The notes: generated from the letters alone by a model not told the origin. DNA of 64,000 bases from Methylocystis sp. KS32 (GCA_002862095.1 PHSQ01000001.1:1054001-1118000), one strand, 5' to 3'; positions 36,085 to 45,408 are shown, counted from the first letter of the stretch. Numbers and translations: made by a program.

Positions 36085-37492
36085 GCGCTTGCTGCTTCTC
36101 ACCGGCCATCTCGCCTATCCGCGCCTCGAGCGGATGGTGGCGAGTTTTGGCTTGGCTGCGAAGGATTGGCGCATTCACGATATTGGCGTCAAAGTCGCGG
36201 CGCTTATGACCCAGGAGATCATTTTGCGCCGGCTGCCACGTCCCGTCGAAGCGGATCGGGTCATTCTGCCCGGACGCTGCCGCGCGGATCTTGCCGTCCT
36301 CGCCCGAGAATTCGGTGTTCCATTCGAACGTGGCCCGGAGGAAATCGCGGATCTTCCGGTCTATTTGGGGCGCAGCGGCGGACAGCCAGATCTGTCGCGC
36401 TTCGACATGCGCATTTTCGCGGAAATTGTCGACGCCTCCACCCTGACGGTTTCGGATGTCGTCGCCCGCGCGAAAAAACTATCCATGGCGGGAGCGGACG
36501 TCATTGATCTTGGTTGTTTGCCCGACACCACCTTCGATCATATGGAAGCGACCATCGCGGCGCTTCACGCCGAAGGTCTGAAAGTCAGCGTCGATTCGGC
36601 GAATTTTCAAGAGTTGGAACGCGCGGTCCGCGCCAACGCCGACCACTTGCTGAGCCTCGACGAAAACAGCCTGAGCATTTTGCCGGACGGCTCCAAACTC
36701 ACGCCCGTCCTCGTTCCTTCGCCGCACGGCGATCTCGACTCGTTGCAGCGCGCCGCCGCGAAAGCGCGCGCGAAAAACATCGACTTCATCCTCGATCCGA
36801 TCCTCGATCCGATTCACTTCGGCTTCGCCGATTCCGTCGCCCGTTATGTCGAGCTTCGACGCCGGGAGCCCGACGCCGAGATCATGATGGGCACGGGCAA
36901 TCTGACGGAACTGACCGACGCGGATTCTTCCGGCGTAACCGCCATTTTGCTCGGATTGTGTTCCGAACTGAAAATTCGACACATTCTCACCGTGCAGGTA
37001 AGTCCGCATACCCGTCGAACCATCGAGGAGCATGACGCCGCGCGCCGCATGTTGTTCGCGGCGCGAGCGGACGCCGCACTGCCGAAAGGCTATTCCGACG
37101 CCTTGTTGCAGGTGCACGACAAGCGCCCATTCGGCTCGACGCCGGATGAAATCGCCGAACTCGCGAAGGACTTGAGGGACGCCAATTTTCGCATTGAAAC
37201 AGCGCAGGATGGCATTCACGTATACGCCCGCGATTTCCATTGCCTCGCGACAGACGCCATGTCGTTGTTCGCTTCTCTTGGCGTCGAGAAAGATGGCGCG
37301 CATGCTTTTTATCTCGGAACCGAATTGATGAAGGCGGAAATCGCCTTTTCTCTCGGCAAGCGCTACCGGCAGGACGAGCCGCTGGCTTTTGGAGCGGCCG
37401 TGGACAAAAGCGCGGAAGACGAGGCGCGCTTCAAGGAAATGGGCCACACGATGCGAAAATCTGGCGAGAAGACCGATGCCGCTGATACGTGA
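36077..37492 (+). CDS. DUF6513 / dihydropteroate synthase-like protein of the H4MPT cluster
   Basis: A 471-residue protein. Residues about 1-120 form the N-terminal DUF6513-like part (SERLLLLTGHLAYPRLERMV), and about 150-370 look like a pterin-binding TIM barrel (DVIDLGCLPDTTFDHMEATI, FILDPILDPIHFGFADS, EIMMGTGNLTELTDADSSG). It occurs with methanopterin-linked C1 genes in methylotrophs, and a role in assembling the pterin carrier is likely, but the reaction has not been shown to my knowledge. ATG 36077 overlaps the flavoprotein stop; the ORF-track start lies inside that gene. It overlaps the DUF447 gene by 17 bases. Confidence 0.82.
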   Translation: MSERLLLLTGHLAYPRLERMVASFGLAAKDWRIHDIGVKVAALMTQEIILRRLPRPVEADRVILPGRCRADLAVLAREFGVPFERGPEEIADLPVYLGRSGGQPDLSRFDMRIFAEIVDASTLTVSDVVARAKKLSMAGADVIDLGCLPDTTFDHMEATIAALHAEGLKVSVDSANFQELERAVRANADHLLSLDENSLSILPDGSKLTPVLVPSPHGDLDSLQRAAAKARAKNIDFILDPILDPIHFGFADSVARYVELRRREPDAEIMMGTGNLTELTDADSSGVTAILLGLCSELKIRHILTVQVSPHTRRTIEEHDAARRMLFAARADAALPKGYSDALLQVHDKRPFGSTPDEIAELAKDLRDANFRIETAQDGIHVYARDFHCLATDAMSLFASLGVEKDGAHAFYLGTELMKAEIAFSLGKRYRQDEPLAFGAAVDKSAEDEARFKEMGHTMRKSGEKTDAADT

Positions 37493-38045
37493 GTGCATCG
37501 TTTCGACCCTAAACCCCGCAGGCGAGCCACACCTCGCTCCGCTGGGGCTGATCGAGGAAGGCGAGCGCTGGATCATCGCGCCTTTCCGGCCTTCGACGAC
37601 GCTCAGGAATCTGGAGCTTTCATCGCGGGCGACCGCAAGTTTCATCGACGACGCCGAGATTTTCGCCGGCTTCGTCACCGGCAAGAGGGACTGGCCGACC
37701 GTTTCATTGCCCCAATGGCCCGTTCCGCGTCTCGAGCCCGCGCTTGCTCACGCCGAACTCGAGGTCGAGCGCGTTGAGGACGATGAACAACGACCGCGTT
37801 TTTATTGCATCGTGCGGCGGATTGAAACGCACCGCCCATTCCTTGGGATGAATCGGGCGAGGGCGGCGGTGTTGGAGGCGGCGGTGCTGGCGACGCGCCT
37901 CAACATGCTTCCACGCCAGAAGATCGACAGCGAGATCGCCTATCTCAAAATCGCCATCGAAAAAACAGCCGGACCATCGGAGAAAGCCGCGTGGGAGCGT
38001 TTGATGGCTAGGATAAACGCGCATCGAACTGAAAGCGGCGGTTGA
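37476..38045 (+). CDS. DUF447 family protein of the H4MPT cluster
   Basis: A 189-residue protein of the DUF447 family (flavin-binding split-barrel fold in archaeal relatives). Visible signatures are ECIVSTLNPAGEPHLAPLG at the start, RPFLGMNRARAAVLEAAVLATRL in the middle and the C-terminal LKIAIEKTAGPSEKAAWERL. It is found with archaeal-type C1 cofactor genes in methylotrophs and methanogens; its biochemical role is unknown. ATG 37476 lies inside the end of the DUF6513 gene (17-base overlap). It is the last gene of the cluster, with 11 bases to the stop of convergent mutL. Confidence 0.82.
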   Translation: MPLIRECIVSTLNPAGEPHLAPLGLIEEGERWIIAPFRPSTTLRNLELSSRATASFIDDAEIFAGFVTGKRDWPTVSLPQWPVPRLEPALAHAELEVERVEDDEQRPRFYCIVRRIETHRPFLGMNRARAAVLEAAVLATRLNMLPRQKIDSEIAYLKIAIEKTAGPSEKAAWERLMARINAHRTESGG

Positions 38046-38056
38046 AGGCGGACTCG

Positions 38057-39844
38057 TCACTTTCTTCCGAATAGTTTCTCGATGTCGGCGAGTTTCAGCT
38101 CCACATAGGTGGGTCTGCCGTGGTTGCATTGGCCCGAGCCCGGAGTCGTCTCCATTTCCCGCAGCAGCGCGTTCATTTCCTGCGGCGCGAGACGGCGGCC
38201 GGCGCGCACGGACTGGTGGCAGGCGCAGGTGGCGAGAACATGATCGAGCCGGCGGGACAATGCGCGGGCGTCCCCCTCCTCGGCGCGGATATCGGCAATG
38301 TCGGCGACGAGCCTCGGGACGTCGATTCCTTTAAAAATCGCCGGCGTTTCGCGCACGAGAACGGCGCCAGAACCAAAAGCTTCGACAATCAGGCCCAGTT
38401 CGGCGAGTTCAGTCAGGGCTGGGGCAAGCGCCTCCATGCGCGCGCGATCGAGCTCGACAACGATTGGGATCAGTAAAATTTGACGCTCGACGCCGCTGGT
38501 TTCGCGTTGCTGTTTCAGCTTTTCGTATACCAGCCGTTCGTGAGCGGCGTGTTGATCGACGATGACGAGCCCGTCGCGGGTCTGCGCAATGATGTAGGTT
38601 TCGTGAATCTGGGCGCGCGCCGCGCCCAACGGCGCTTCAAGATCGCAGGCTGCCGCTGGCGCCTCCTGCGCGCGGGCGTCGGCGACGGGAGGCCCAGGAA
38701 CAAACCGCGCTTGTGGGCTCTCTTCAAATCCTCCCGGCGCATTTGGCGACTGCCGCAGGTCCCAGTTCGCCGGTTGGGCGGGCCGCCAACTCGTTCGCGC
38801 GCCGATCATCCGCAAGGCTTTGGCGGCGTTGCTGTCCGAGCCGCGATGTCGCGCGCCCGCGAGCGCCTGCTTTAGCGCACCGACAACGAGGCCACGAACG
38901 AGGCCGGGATCGCGGAAACGCACCTCCGCTTTCGCGGGGTGCACATTGACGTCCACTTCGGGGTAATCGCATTCGAGAAACAAGACGGCGACCGGATGCC
39001 GGTCGTGCGACAAAAAGTCGAGATAAGCGCCCCGGATCGCGCCGGCGAAAAGCTTATCGCGGACCGGCCGTCCGTTTACATAGACATACTGCATTTGCGC
39101 GTTGGCGCGATTGAACGTCGGGAGACCGGCGAGGCCGGAGAGCCGGAAACCTTCGCGAGTGGCGTCGATGGGGATCGCGTTGTCGGGAAATTCCTGGCCA
39201 AGAGCCTGAGCCATTCGGCGGGAACGTCCCCTCTCGTCGTCTTTGCATGCGTCATAGTCGATCAGGGCGCCGCCATTGGCGGCGAGGCTGAAACGCACGC
39301 CAGGATGAGCAATTGCAAGACGCTTCACAACATCGGCGACGGCGGTCGTCTCGGCTCGATCGGTCCGCAGGAATTTCAGCCGCGCGGGCGTCGCGGCGAA
39401 GAGATCGCGCGCCTCGATCCTTGTGCCTTGTGGCCAGCTGCTCGCCCGCAGACCGCGCATGTGGCCTGCTTCCACTCGGATCGAAACGCCATGAGGCGCG
39501 CCTCCCGCGCGCGTATCGATGGTAAGATCGCTCACCGCGGCAATAGACGGCAGCGCTTCCCCGCGAAAGCCGAGCGTCGCGATTTTGGTCAGGTCGCCTT
39601 CGGGGATTTTCGATGTGGCGTGACGTTCGACGGCGAGGGTAAGGTCGTTTTCGTCCATGCCCCGGCCATCGTCGATCACGCGAATGAGCTTGCGTCCGCC
39701 ATCCTCGACAGCGACGTCGATGCGTCGCGCATCGGCGTCGAGCGCGTTCTCGACCAATTCCTTAACTGCGGCGCTCGGTCGCTCTATGACCTCGCCAGCC
39801 GCGATGCGATCGATGAGAATGGGGTCAAGGCGGCGAACGGGCAT
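38057..39844 (-). CDS. mutL: DNA mismatch repair protein MutL (endonuclease type)
   Basis: A 595-residue GHKL ATPase that couples MutS mismatch recognition to strand removal. The N-terminal ATPase has ELVENALDADARRIDV, DDGRGMDENDL and TLGFRGEALPSI. The C-terminal dimerisation domain contains VIVDQHAAHERLVYEK, the DQHA(X2)E(X4)E metal motif of MutL proteins with latent endonuclease activity, and CACHQSVRAGRRL. ATG 39844 (MPVRRLDPILIDRIAAGEV) is the usual MutL start; the ORF-track extension to 39988 is doubtful. A weak point is the lack of a ribosome site at either start. Confidence 0.93.
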   Translation of the reverse strand: MPVRRLDPILIDRIAAGEVIERPSAAVKELVENALDADARRIDVAVEDGGRKLIRVIDDGRGMDENDLTLAVERHATSKIPEGDLTKIATLGFRGEALPSIAAVSDLTIDTRAGGAPHGVSIRVEAGHMRGLRASSWPQGTRIEARDLFAATPARLKFLRTDRAETTAVADVVKRLAIAHPGVRFSLAANGGALIDYDACKDDERGRSRRMAQALGQEFPDNAIPIDATREGFRLSGLAGLPTFNRANAQMQYVYVNGRPVRDKLFAGAIRGAYLDFLSHDRHPVAVLFLECDYPEVDVNVHPAKAEVRFRDPGLVRGLVVGALKQALAGARHRGSDSNAAKALRMIGARTSWRPAQPANWDLRQSPNAPGGFEESPQARFVPGPPVADARAQEAPAAACDLEAPLGAARAQIHETYIIAQTRDGLVIVDQHAAHERLVYEKLKQQRETSGVERQILLIPIVVELDRARMEALAPALTELAELGLIVEAFGSGAVLVRETPAIFKGIDVPRLVADIADIRAEEGDARALSRRLDHVLATCACHQSVRAGRRLAPQEMNALLREMETTPGSGQCNHGRPTYVELKLADIEKLFGRK

Positions 39845-40002
39845 GAATGGTTTTTCGTTATCGGAGCGCGGTCGAACGACGGGCTTAAACCGGAACCGGG
39901 CGTTTGGATTTTCCGCTGGCCGGTCTGACATCGAAGCGCCAAACTTTCGGCGTCGATTCTCTTGAGTGGACACAGACGGTAAAACCATAGTCGAGAAAGA
40001 TC

Positions 40003-40800
40003 ATGGAGTCATTCGCATATCTCGTCCAGCGCTATCCCTTCCAGGCGGGGGTGGGGGTCGTCGCAATTCTTCTGATCCTGTCCGGTATTCGGATCGCCAA
40101 CCAATATGAGCGCGCGGTCGTGTTTTTTCTTGGGCGCTATGTGCGCATCGCGGGTCCTGGGCCTTATTTCCTGACGCCTTTTTTCGAGTGGCGGAGCATC
40201 GTCGACATACGCACCATGACGACCTCCGTCGATCAACTGGAGACCATCACTCGCGATAACGTGCCGGTCAAGATAAGCGCGGTCGTCTGGCGGCGCGTCG
40301 TGGAACCCGCGCGTTCGCTGATCGCGGTGACGGATGTCGCCGACGCCGTGACGCAAGTGGCGATCACGTCCTTGAGGGGCATTATTGGGCAACACTCCCT
40401 GGATGAGGTGCTGAAGGCGCAGGAGACCGTTTCGGAAGCGTTGCAGACCAATATCGACAAGGTCACCGAGCCTTGGGGCGTAAAGGTCGAGCGCGTTCAA
40501 ATGAAGAATGTCGAGATTCCGGAGACGATGCAGCGCGCGATGGCCCAGGAGGCCGAGGCGTTGCGCGAAAAGCGGGCTCGTCAAATAAAGGCGGAGGCGG
40601 AACTCGAGGCCGCCGGCCTTTTGAAGAAAGCCGCCGAAACGATCATGGAGAGTCCGGCTAGTCTCGAATTGCGGCGCATGCAGATGATCACTGAAGTCGG
40701 CGCCGAACAGAACACGATGACCATTATCATGATGCCGAGCGAATTCGTCGAAATGGCGCGCGCCATCGGCGCTCGTGAAACCGATCGGGACAAACGCTGA
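40003..40800 (+). CDS. Slipin/stomatin-like SPFH protein
   Basis: A 265-residue SPFH-domain protein anchored by one N-terminal membrane segment (GVGVVAILLILSGIRIA). The band-7 domain shows NQYERAVVFFLGRYVRIAGPG and DNVPVKISAVVWRRVVEP, and a C-terminal coiled region (MAQEAEALREKRARQIKAEAELEAAG) is rich in Ala, Glu and Lys. Such proteins form membrane microdomain scaffolds and are often paired with an NfeD protease gene, which is absent here. A weak upstream ribosome site. Confidence 0.88.
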   Translation: MESFAYLVQRYPFQAGVGVVAILLILSGIRIANQYERAVVFFLGRYVRIAGPGPYFLTPFFEWRSIVDIRTMTTSVDQLETITRDNVPVKISAVVWRRVVEPARSLIAVTDVADAVTQVAITSLRGIIGQHSLDEVLKAQETVSEALQTNIDKVTEPWGVKVERVQMKNVEIPETMQRAMAQEAEALREKRARQIKAEAELEAAGLLKKAAETIMESPASLELRRMQMITEVGAEQNTMTIIMMPSEFVEMARAIGARETDRDKR

Positions 40801-40812
40801 AGTGAAAGGGGT

Positions 40813-41874
40813 TCAGGCGACGCTTGTCGCCAGATTGGTTTGAGAAGCCATCGAAATGGTCACCGCCGCGCCCTTCGTTGAAATCGTGATGATAGGGCAT
40901 GAAACGGGGAGCGCATGTGCGATCTTGGTTTCCCCCAATTCGCCGATCGCTGAGCAAGACAGCACCGCGCCGTTGTCGAGCAATCCGGATCGCCTAAGGT
41001 CGGGCAGGATAGCGGCCGGCGCCACGAGGCGAACAGGACCGATTGAATCCAGCAACCGCAGGAAGACCGCGGCCTTGAAGGGGGCCAGAAAATGCAGCTC
41101 CGCCCCCGAGAGAAGCGCGGCGAGCGGCCCCGCGATCAAGCCGCCAAAGGAGCCCGGAGAAACCAGAGAGACAATTGGCGCCGCGCCGCCGCGTCGGGTT
41201 TTTCGAACAAGGTCGAGGCTGTGTCCTTGGAGCGCGCTTTGGGAAAGGAAAACCGTCGCGCCCTGCTTGTCCGCGACGCCAATGCTCAAACGATCGCCCA
41301 ATCCCCAATTCTCCGGCGTCGGCGGTTTCGAGCCCCCAGATAAGGCCGAAAGAGAAAAATCCGCGGCGCCGTCAAAGGGATTGGGCGTGAGAGAGCCCAA
41401 AAATCGTATGCTTGGCGCGTTCGCCGCGACGGTCAGCAATTTGTCCTCGAAATCGAGCTGGGCGAAGCTGGCCGGCGCGATCAGGGCCTCGGCGTCGACC
41501 GCCGACGCCGCCTTGATCAGCGCGGCATGGGAGGCTTGCAGCGGCGCGAGCACGGGCTCGAAACCCGCCGCCACGATGGCCGTGATGGCGATGAGACTGT
41601 ATCCGCGCGGCGGACAGCACAGGATAATGCGCGCGCCCGCCGTAAGACCGAATTCCCGCAGACGGGCCGCGAAAACTCTGGCCGCGGCATCCAATTCCGT
41701 GAAACGCACCTCTTCGTCGCCACTTTCGCCGTGGTCATGGAGCGCCGTTGTATCCGGACGAAGCCTTGCGCAAGCGGAGACTAATGCGTCGACGCCGAAC
41801 ATGGTGAGCGGATGAGCGCGGGCGAGTTCCTGGTTCTTTTCCCGCGCTTCCGCGGGAGGGGGGCCGTCTTGCAT
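40813..41874 (-). CDS. Degenerate, truncated AMP-binding (acyl-CoA synthetase-like) protein
   Basis: A 353-residue protein related to the N-terminal half of adenylate-forming enzymes (YSLIAITAIVAAGFEPVLAPLQ and a later LPDLRRSGLLDNGAVLSCSA). The phosphate loop TSGTTGxPKG that should follow ATVFLSQSAL is absent, and the whole C-terminal domain with the catalytic Lys is missing, so normal acyl-adenylation looks impossible. ATG 41874 touches the stop of the upstream binding-protein gene by one base (TGATG), so it is translated with it. It may act as an acyl- or acid-binding protein; that is conjecture. Confidence 0.68.
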   Translation of the reverse strand: MQDGPPPAEAREKNQELARAHPLTMFGVDALVSACARLRPDTTALHDHGESGDEEVRFTELDAAARVFAARLREFGLTAGARIILCCPPRGYSLIAITAIVAAGFEPVLAPLQASHAALIKAASAVDAEALIAPASFAQLDFEDKLLTVAANAPSIRFLGSLTPNPFDGAADFSLSALSGGSKPPTPENWGLGDRLSIGVADKQGATVFLSQSALQGHSLDLVRKTRRGGAAPIVSLVSPGSFGGLIAGPLAALLSGAELHFLAPFKAAVFLRLLDSIGPVRLVAPAAILPDLRRSGLLDNGAVLSCSAIGELGETKIAHALPVSCPIITISTKGAAVTISMASQTNLATSVA

Positions 41875-43754
41875 CAAGGGGCGTCCTTCCACCAACTATC
41901 GAGGGTTGGACCGAAGATCGGAGTCGCATAGCGGGGAAGATGTTCCGGCCGCTTGAGATCCGAGCTGTGAGCGATCCATTGATTTGGGGCGTGATAAAAT
42001 GGAACGATATAGAAGCCCGACAGCAATACGCGGTCGAAAGCGCGCACCGCGGTCACGAAGTCCCCGTGGCTTTTCGCCGAGAGCAGCGCGGCGATCATGG
42101 CGTCGATGGCCGGCGAGGCCGCGCCCGCGAGATTGAATGAGGCCTCCTGCGTGGCGCTCGCGGAGCCCCATCGCATGCGCTGTTCATTGCCTGGCGAGGC
42201 CGATGCGATCCATTGACCGGGCATCATGTCGAAGTCGAACTTTTGCCGGCGCCGTTGGTATTGCACTTCATCGACAAGACGGACGCTGGCGGTGACGCCG
42301 ATGCGTTTCAGAGAATCGGAATAATTGAGCGCCAGCCGTTCCTCGCTGCGGTCCTTGACCATGATCTCGAAGGCGACGGGTACGCCGTCCTTCTTGAGGG
42401 CGTCGCCGTCGAGGCGGTAGCCCGCATCCTCCAGCAGGGTAAGCGCTTTTTTCGCCATCTCGCGGTCGCGGCCGGTCCCGTCATTGACGGGAGGCCGCCA
42501 GCGTCCTTCCATGATGTCCTCGCGGACGACGCCGGGAAAGGGAGAGAGTAGGGCGCGTTCGGCAGCGCTGGCGGGACGGCCGGAAGAGGCAAGCTCCGAC
42601 TGATCGAAGAAGCTCTTGGTGCGCGTATACAGGCCGGAAAAAAGATTTGCGTTGATCCACTCGAAGTCGAACATCATGCCTAGCGCTTCGCGCAGGCGAA
42701 TATCCTGAAAGACTGGGCGCCGCAGATTAAAGGCGAAGCCCTCCATTCCTTTGGGGCTGTCGTTATGCAACTCCTCCCGGACGATCCGGCCTTCGCGGGC
42801 GGCGGGGAAATCGTAGCCGTCGGCCCAGCGAGTTGGACTGGTCTCCTCGCGATAGTCGATCAAACCGGCTTTGAACGCCTCGAATAAGGCATTGCCGTCA
42901 CGAAAATATTCGATCTCTATCTGGTCGAAATTATAGAGACCTCGTTGGCTGGGAACATCGTTACCCCAATAATTTGGGTTCCGCTCCAGAACGAGGCGGG
43001 TTCCAGGCTTCGCCTCCGTAACGACATAGGGGCCAGAGCCGAGCGGTTTCGCCAGCGTCGCATCCTGGAAATGGGCCGTGTCCGTCGCGTGTTTGGGCAA
43101 TACAGGCATCAGCGCGAGAATGAGTGGCAGTTCGCGGTCGCCCGCGCCCGAAATGTCGTATCGCACCGTGAGTTCGTCAGGCGCGTCGATCGATTTCACG
43201 AGAGAATAGGCGACCCTTTGTTGTGGGCGGCCCTTGGTCTTGAGTAGGTCGAAGGTGAAAAGAACGTCCGCCGCTGTAACTGGCGCGCCGTCGGAAAAAC
43301 GCGCGCGGGGATCGAGGTGAAACGTGACATGCGTGCGCCCAGAGTCGATATCGATGGATTTGGCGATGAGGCCGTAGAAAGTGAATGGTTCGTCCAACGA
43401 GCGGGCCATGAGCGTCTGGAAAACATTGCCGACGAGGCCTTGCGCCGTCGAGCCGGCTTTCAGGTTAAACGGATTTAGGCTGTCGAACGTGCCGGCGAGG
43501 CCGACACGAAGGCGGCCGCCCTTCTTGGCGGCCGGATTGGCGTAAGGGAAATGGTCGAAATCGGGAGGCAGGGCGGGGGCGCCGTGCATGGCGACGCCGT
43601 GGGTCGGCTCCTGGGCTTCAATCTGACGAGAATGAATCGACGGCGCCTCGGCGCGGCTATAAAATGGCGAAAGACTCGCGAGCGCGGCGATCAGGATGAT
43701 CGCAAAACGTCGCGCGGGCGCTCGAATGAAGCGGCGAATCATTTTTTCCGTCAT
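41874..43754 (-). CDS. Family 5 extracellular solute-binding protein, YejA-like
   Basis: A 626-residue periplasmic binding protein of an oligopeptide/microcin-C type ABC importer. A signal peptide follows the start (RAPARRFAIILIAALASLSPFYSRAEA). The mature part has HGVAMHGAPALPPDFDHFPY and GGRLRVGLAGTFDSLNPFNL, as in YejA, and later RARFSDGAPVTAADVLFTFD. No permease or ATPase gene is adjacent, so it is an orphan. ATG 43754 (MTEKMIRRF) or 43742 are both plausible; the ORF-track start is too far upstream. Confidence 0.85.
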   Translation of the reverse strand: MTEKMIRRFIRAPARRFAIILIAALASLSPFYSRAEAPSIHSRQIEAQEPTHGVAMHGAPALPPDFDHFPYANPAAKKGGRLRVGLAGTFDSLNPFNLKAGSTAQGLVGNVFQTLMARSLDEPFTFYGLIAKSIDIDSGRTHVTFHLDPRARFSDGAPVTAADVLFTFDLLKTKGRPQQRVAYSLVKSIDAPDELTVRYDISGAGDRELPLILALMPVLPKHATDTAHFQDATLAKPLGSGPYVVTEAKPGTRLVLERNPNYWGNDVPSQRGLYNFDQIEIEYFRDGNALFEAFKAGLIDYREETSPTRWADGYDFPAAREGRIVREELHNDSPKGMEGFAFNLRRPVFQDIRLREALGMMFDFEWINANLFSGLYTRTKSFFDQSELASSGRPASAAERALLSPFPGVVREDIMEGRWRPPVNDGTGRDREMAKKALTLLEDAGYRLDGDALKKDGVPVAFEIMVKDRSEERLALNYSDSLKRIGVTASVRLVDEVQYQRRRQKFDFDMMPGQWIASASPGNEQRMRWGSASATQEASFNLAGAASPAIDAMIAALLSAKSHGDFVTAVRAFDRVLLSGFYIVPFYHAPNQWIAHSSDLKRPEHLPRYATPIFGPTLDSWWKDAP

Positions 43755-44153
43755 TCCTCGACAATATGCCATGAGAGCACAGCATAAAGGGCGGAGCGCG
43801 GCGAAGGGCGGTTTTTTCGCCGCTCCGCGCGACGGCGGACCTTTTTGCCTGGAAGCTGAGTAGAGCCGTGGTTTATCGGCTAACGTCTGGAATTTGCCGC
43901 GCCGACCATGTAATAGCGATGCCGTGAGCTTGTCGCCGGACCGCAAGGGAAGGCGGTGGTTCGGCGCGCGCCGGAATTCTCGCAGGCGACCTTCTGCGGC
44001 ATTTTCGACGAAAATTGTTCCGCGCGAAGATTTCCCGCTGCGCGAAAATTGCGCGCCGGGCGAAATTTAGTCGCCATCCACGGTCGAGCGGCCTTTGGCT
44101 GTCCGCCTGGGATGCGGTGAGGCAATCAAGAAGACAGTCGAAAGGGACTTCCG
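43755..44153. other. Intergenic region between the YejA-like and IalB genes
   Basis: Divergent promoter space of 399 bases. An imperfect inverted repeat GGAGCGCGGCGAA (43793-43805) with TTCGCCGCTCC (43816-43826) lies in the leader of the leftward gene. GC-rich repeats with AAATT motifs follow to 44080. No credible ORF or tRNA was seen. Confidence 0.5.
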
Positions 44154-44849
44154 ATGTCTAAGAATTTTGTGCGGTTCGGCGTTTTCGCCTCGGTTTTGTT
44201 GGCGGGCGGACCGGTTCTCGCTCAGCAGGCTCAGGCGCCGGCGCCTGCCGCGCCAGCGCCTGCCGCGCCAGCGCAGCAGCAACAACCCCAGGGTCCGGTC
44301 AAGGCCGATCTCGTTCCGGTCCAACCCGATTGGACCAAAGTTTGCGGCAGCGATCCGCAAACCCACAAGGAGGTCTGCTATACGACGCGAGATTTCGGCG
44401 TCCAGGCGGATCAACCGATTTTGGCGCTCGCGGTTTACGATCCAAAGGGCGCGGACCTGAAGGTTGTTCGTCTCCTTCTGCCGCCTGGACTCCTCCTCAA
44501 GCCGGGATTTCGCTTTGCGGTCGACAAGAACCCTCAGGAAGCCGGGGCCTTCGAAATCTGCTTCCCCAATGGCTGCTTCGCTGAAGCCAAGGTCAAGCCC
44601 GCCGTCGTCGACAGCATGAAGAAGGGCGAGAAACTCACGGTCATTGTCAAAAACCAAGTGAACAATGAAGTGACCTTCATCATTCCTCTTGCCGGGTTCG
44701 GCAAGTCCTTCGATGGACCCGCCGTGGATCCAAAAGTGCTCGAAGAACAGCAGAAGAGATTGCAGGATGAACTGCAGAAGAAGGCTGGGGAAGAGCGCAA
44801 GAAATTGGAAAGCAAGGGCGGCGCTCCGGCGACTCCGGCCGGTAAGTGA
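44154..44849 (+). CDS. Invasion-associated locus B (IalB) family exported protein
   Basis: A 231-residue exported protein. The signal peptide MSKNFVRFGVFASVLLAGGPVLA is followed by an Ala/Pro/Gln-rich low-complexity linker with a tandem PAPAAPAPAAPA repeat. The IalB domain then shows WTKVCGSDPQTHKEVCYTTRD, FEICFPNGCFAEAKV, and LTVIVKNQVNNEVTFIIPL, with four cysteines probably forming disulfides. A charged coiled-coil tail (KVLEEQQKRLQDELQKKAGEE) ends it. The family was named from Bartonella but is widespread in non-pathogens; its function is unknown. GGGA precedes the ATG and a strong terminator follows. Confidence 0.88.
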   Translation: MSKNFVRFGVFASVLLAGGPVLAQQAQAPAPAAPAPAAPAQQQQPQGPVKADLVPVQPDWTKVCGSDPQTHKEVCYTTRDFGVQADQPILALAVYDPKGADLKVVRLLLPPGLLLKPGFRFAVDKNPQEAGAFEICFPNGCFAEAKVKPAVVDSMKKGEKLTVIVKNQVNNEVTFIIPLAGFGKSFDGPAVDPKVLEEQQKRLQDELQKKAGEERKKLESKGGAPATPAGK

Positions 44850-44875
44850 TTTTCCAGGCTTGGTAGCCAAGGAGA

Positions 44876-44903
44876 ATGCCCGCGCTCTCGCGGGCATTTT
44901 TTT
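44876..44903 (+). terminator. Rho-independent terminator of the IalB-family gene
   Basis: A perfect 9-bp stem ATGCCCGCG (44876-44884) and CGCGGGCAT (44889-44897) with a CTCT loop, followed by a run of seven T to 44903. It lies 26 bases after the stop of the gene at 44154-44849. Confidence 0.92.
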
Positions 44904-44984
44904 GCGGAATTTAAGCGATGAGAGAAATCCTTTCACCGTCCGTGGGTGAAAAGAAGCGCCCAGAATGCCTCTTTTGAGGATAAA

Positions 44985-45317
44985 TCAATGGAGATTGGGC
45001 GCTTTCACCCGATAGCCGCCGTCATCTGATCGGACGAAGGTCTCGTCGACCTGGGGATGGCGCACGGGATCGCCCGACGTGTCGACGACGAGGTTTTGTT
45101 CCGAGACATAGGCCAGATATTCGGTGTCGGCGTTTTCCGCGAAGAGGTGATAGAACGGCTGATCTTTCCTCGGCCTCACGTCCTCGGGAATAGCGAGCCA
45201 CCACTCCTCGGAGTTTGAGAACACCGGATCAACGTCGTAGATGACGCCGCGAAAAGGATAAACGCGGTGCTTCACGACTTGGCCAATCGCGAATTTTGCG
45301 ACGTTGTGTCTGGGCAT
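44985..45317 (-). CDS. hspQ: Heat shock protein HspQ
   Basis: A 110-residue protein of the HspQ (YccV, hemimethylated-DNA-binding) family. Conserved stretches are FAIGQVVKHRVYPFRGVIYDVDP, WWLAIPEDVRPRKDQPFYHLF and AYVSEQNLV. In Escherichia coli HspQ is heat-induced and modulates Lon protease and DnaA turnover. The C-terminal half keeps the family pattern VDETFVRSDDGGYR. The gene stands alone between convergent IalB and the PduO gene. Confidence 0.9.
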   Translation of the reverse strand: MPRHNVAKFAIGQVVKHRVYPFRGVIYDVDPVFSNSEEWWLAIPEDVRPRKDQPFYHLFAENADTEYLAYVSEQNLVVDTSGDPVRHPQVDETFVRSDDGGYRVKAPNLH

Positions 45318-45408
45318 TACTCTCGACGCCGATCAACTGACTATTACTGCGACGAATTGGTAACGCGCGCCGATAGAACCGTCAATCATTCGCGCGCGCC
45401 TCTCTTCC

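Noticed and set aside
36479-37684. 401-residue ORF antisense to the DUF6513 gene
   Set aside because: No recognisable motifs; the + strand gene has overlaps with neighbours and known family pattern.
38939-39928. 329-residue ORF antisense to mutL
   Set aside because: MutL has unmistakable motifs on the minus strand; this is its shadow.
40856-41815. 319-residue ORF antisense to the AMP-binding-like gene
   Set aside because: Codon pattern follows the opposite strand; no family. The minus frame is coupled to the upstream binding-protein gene.
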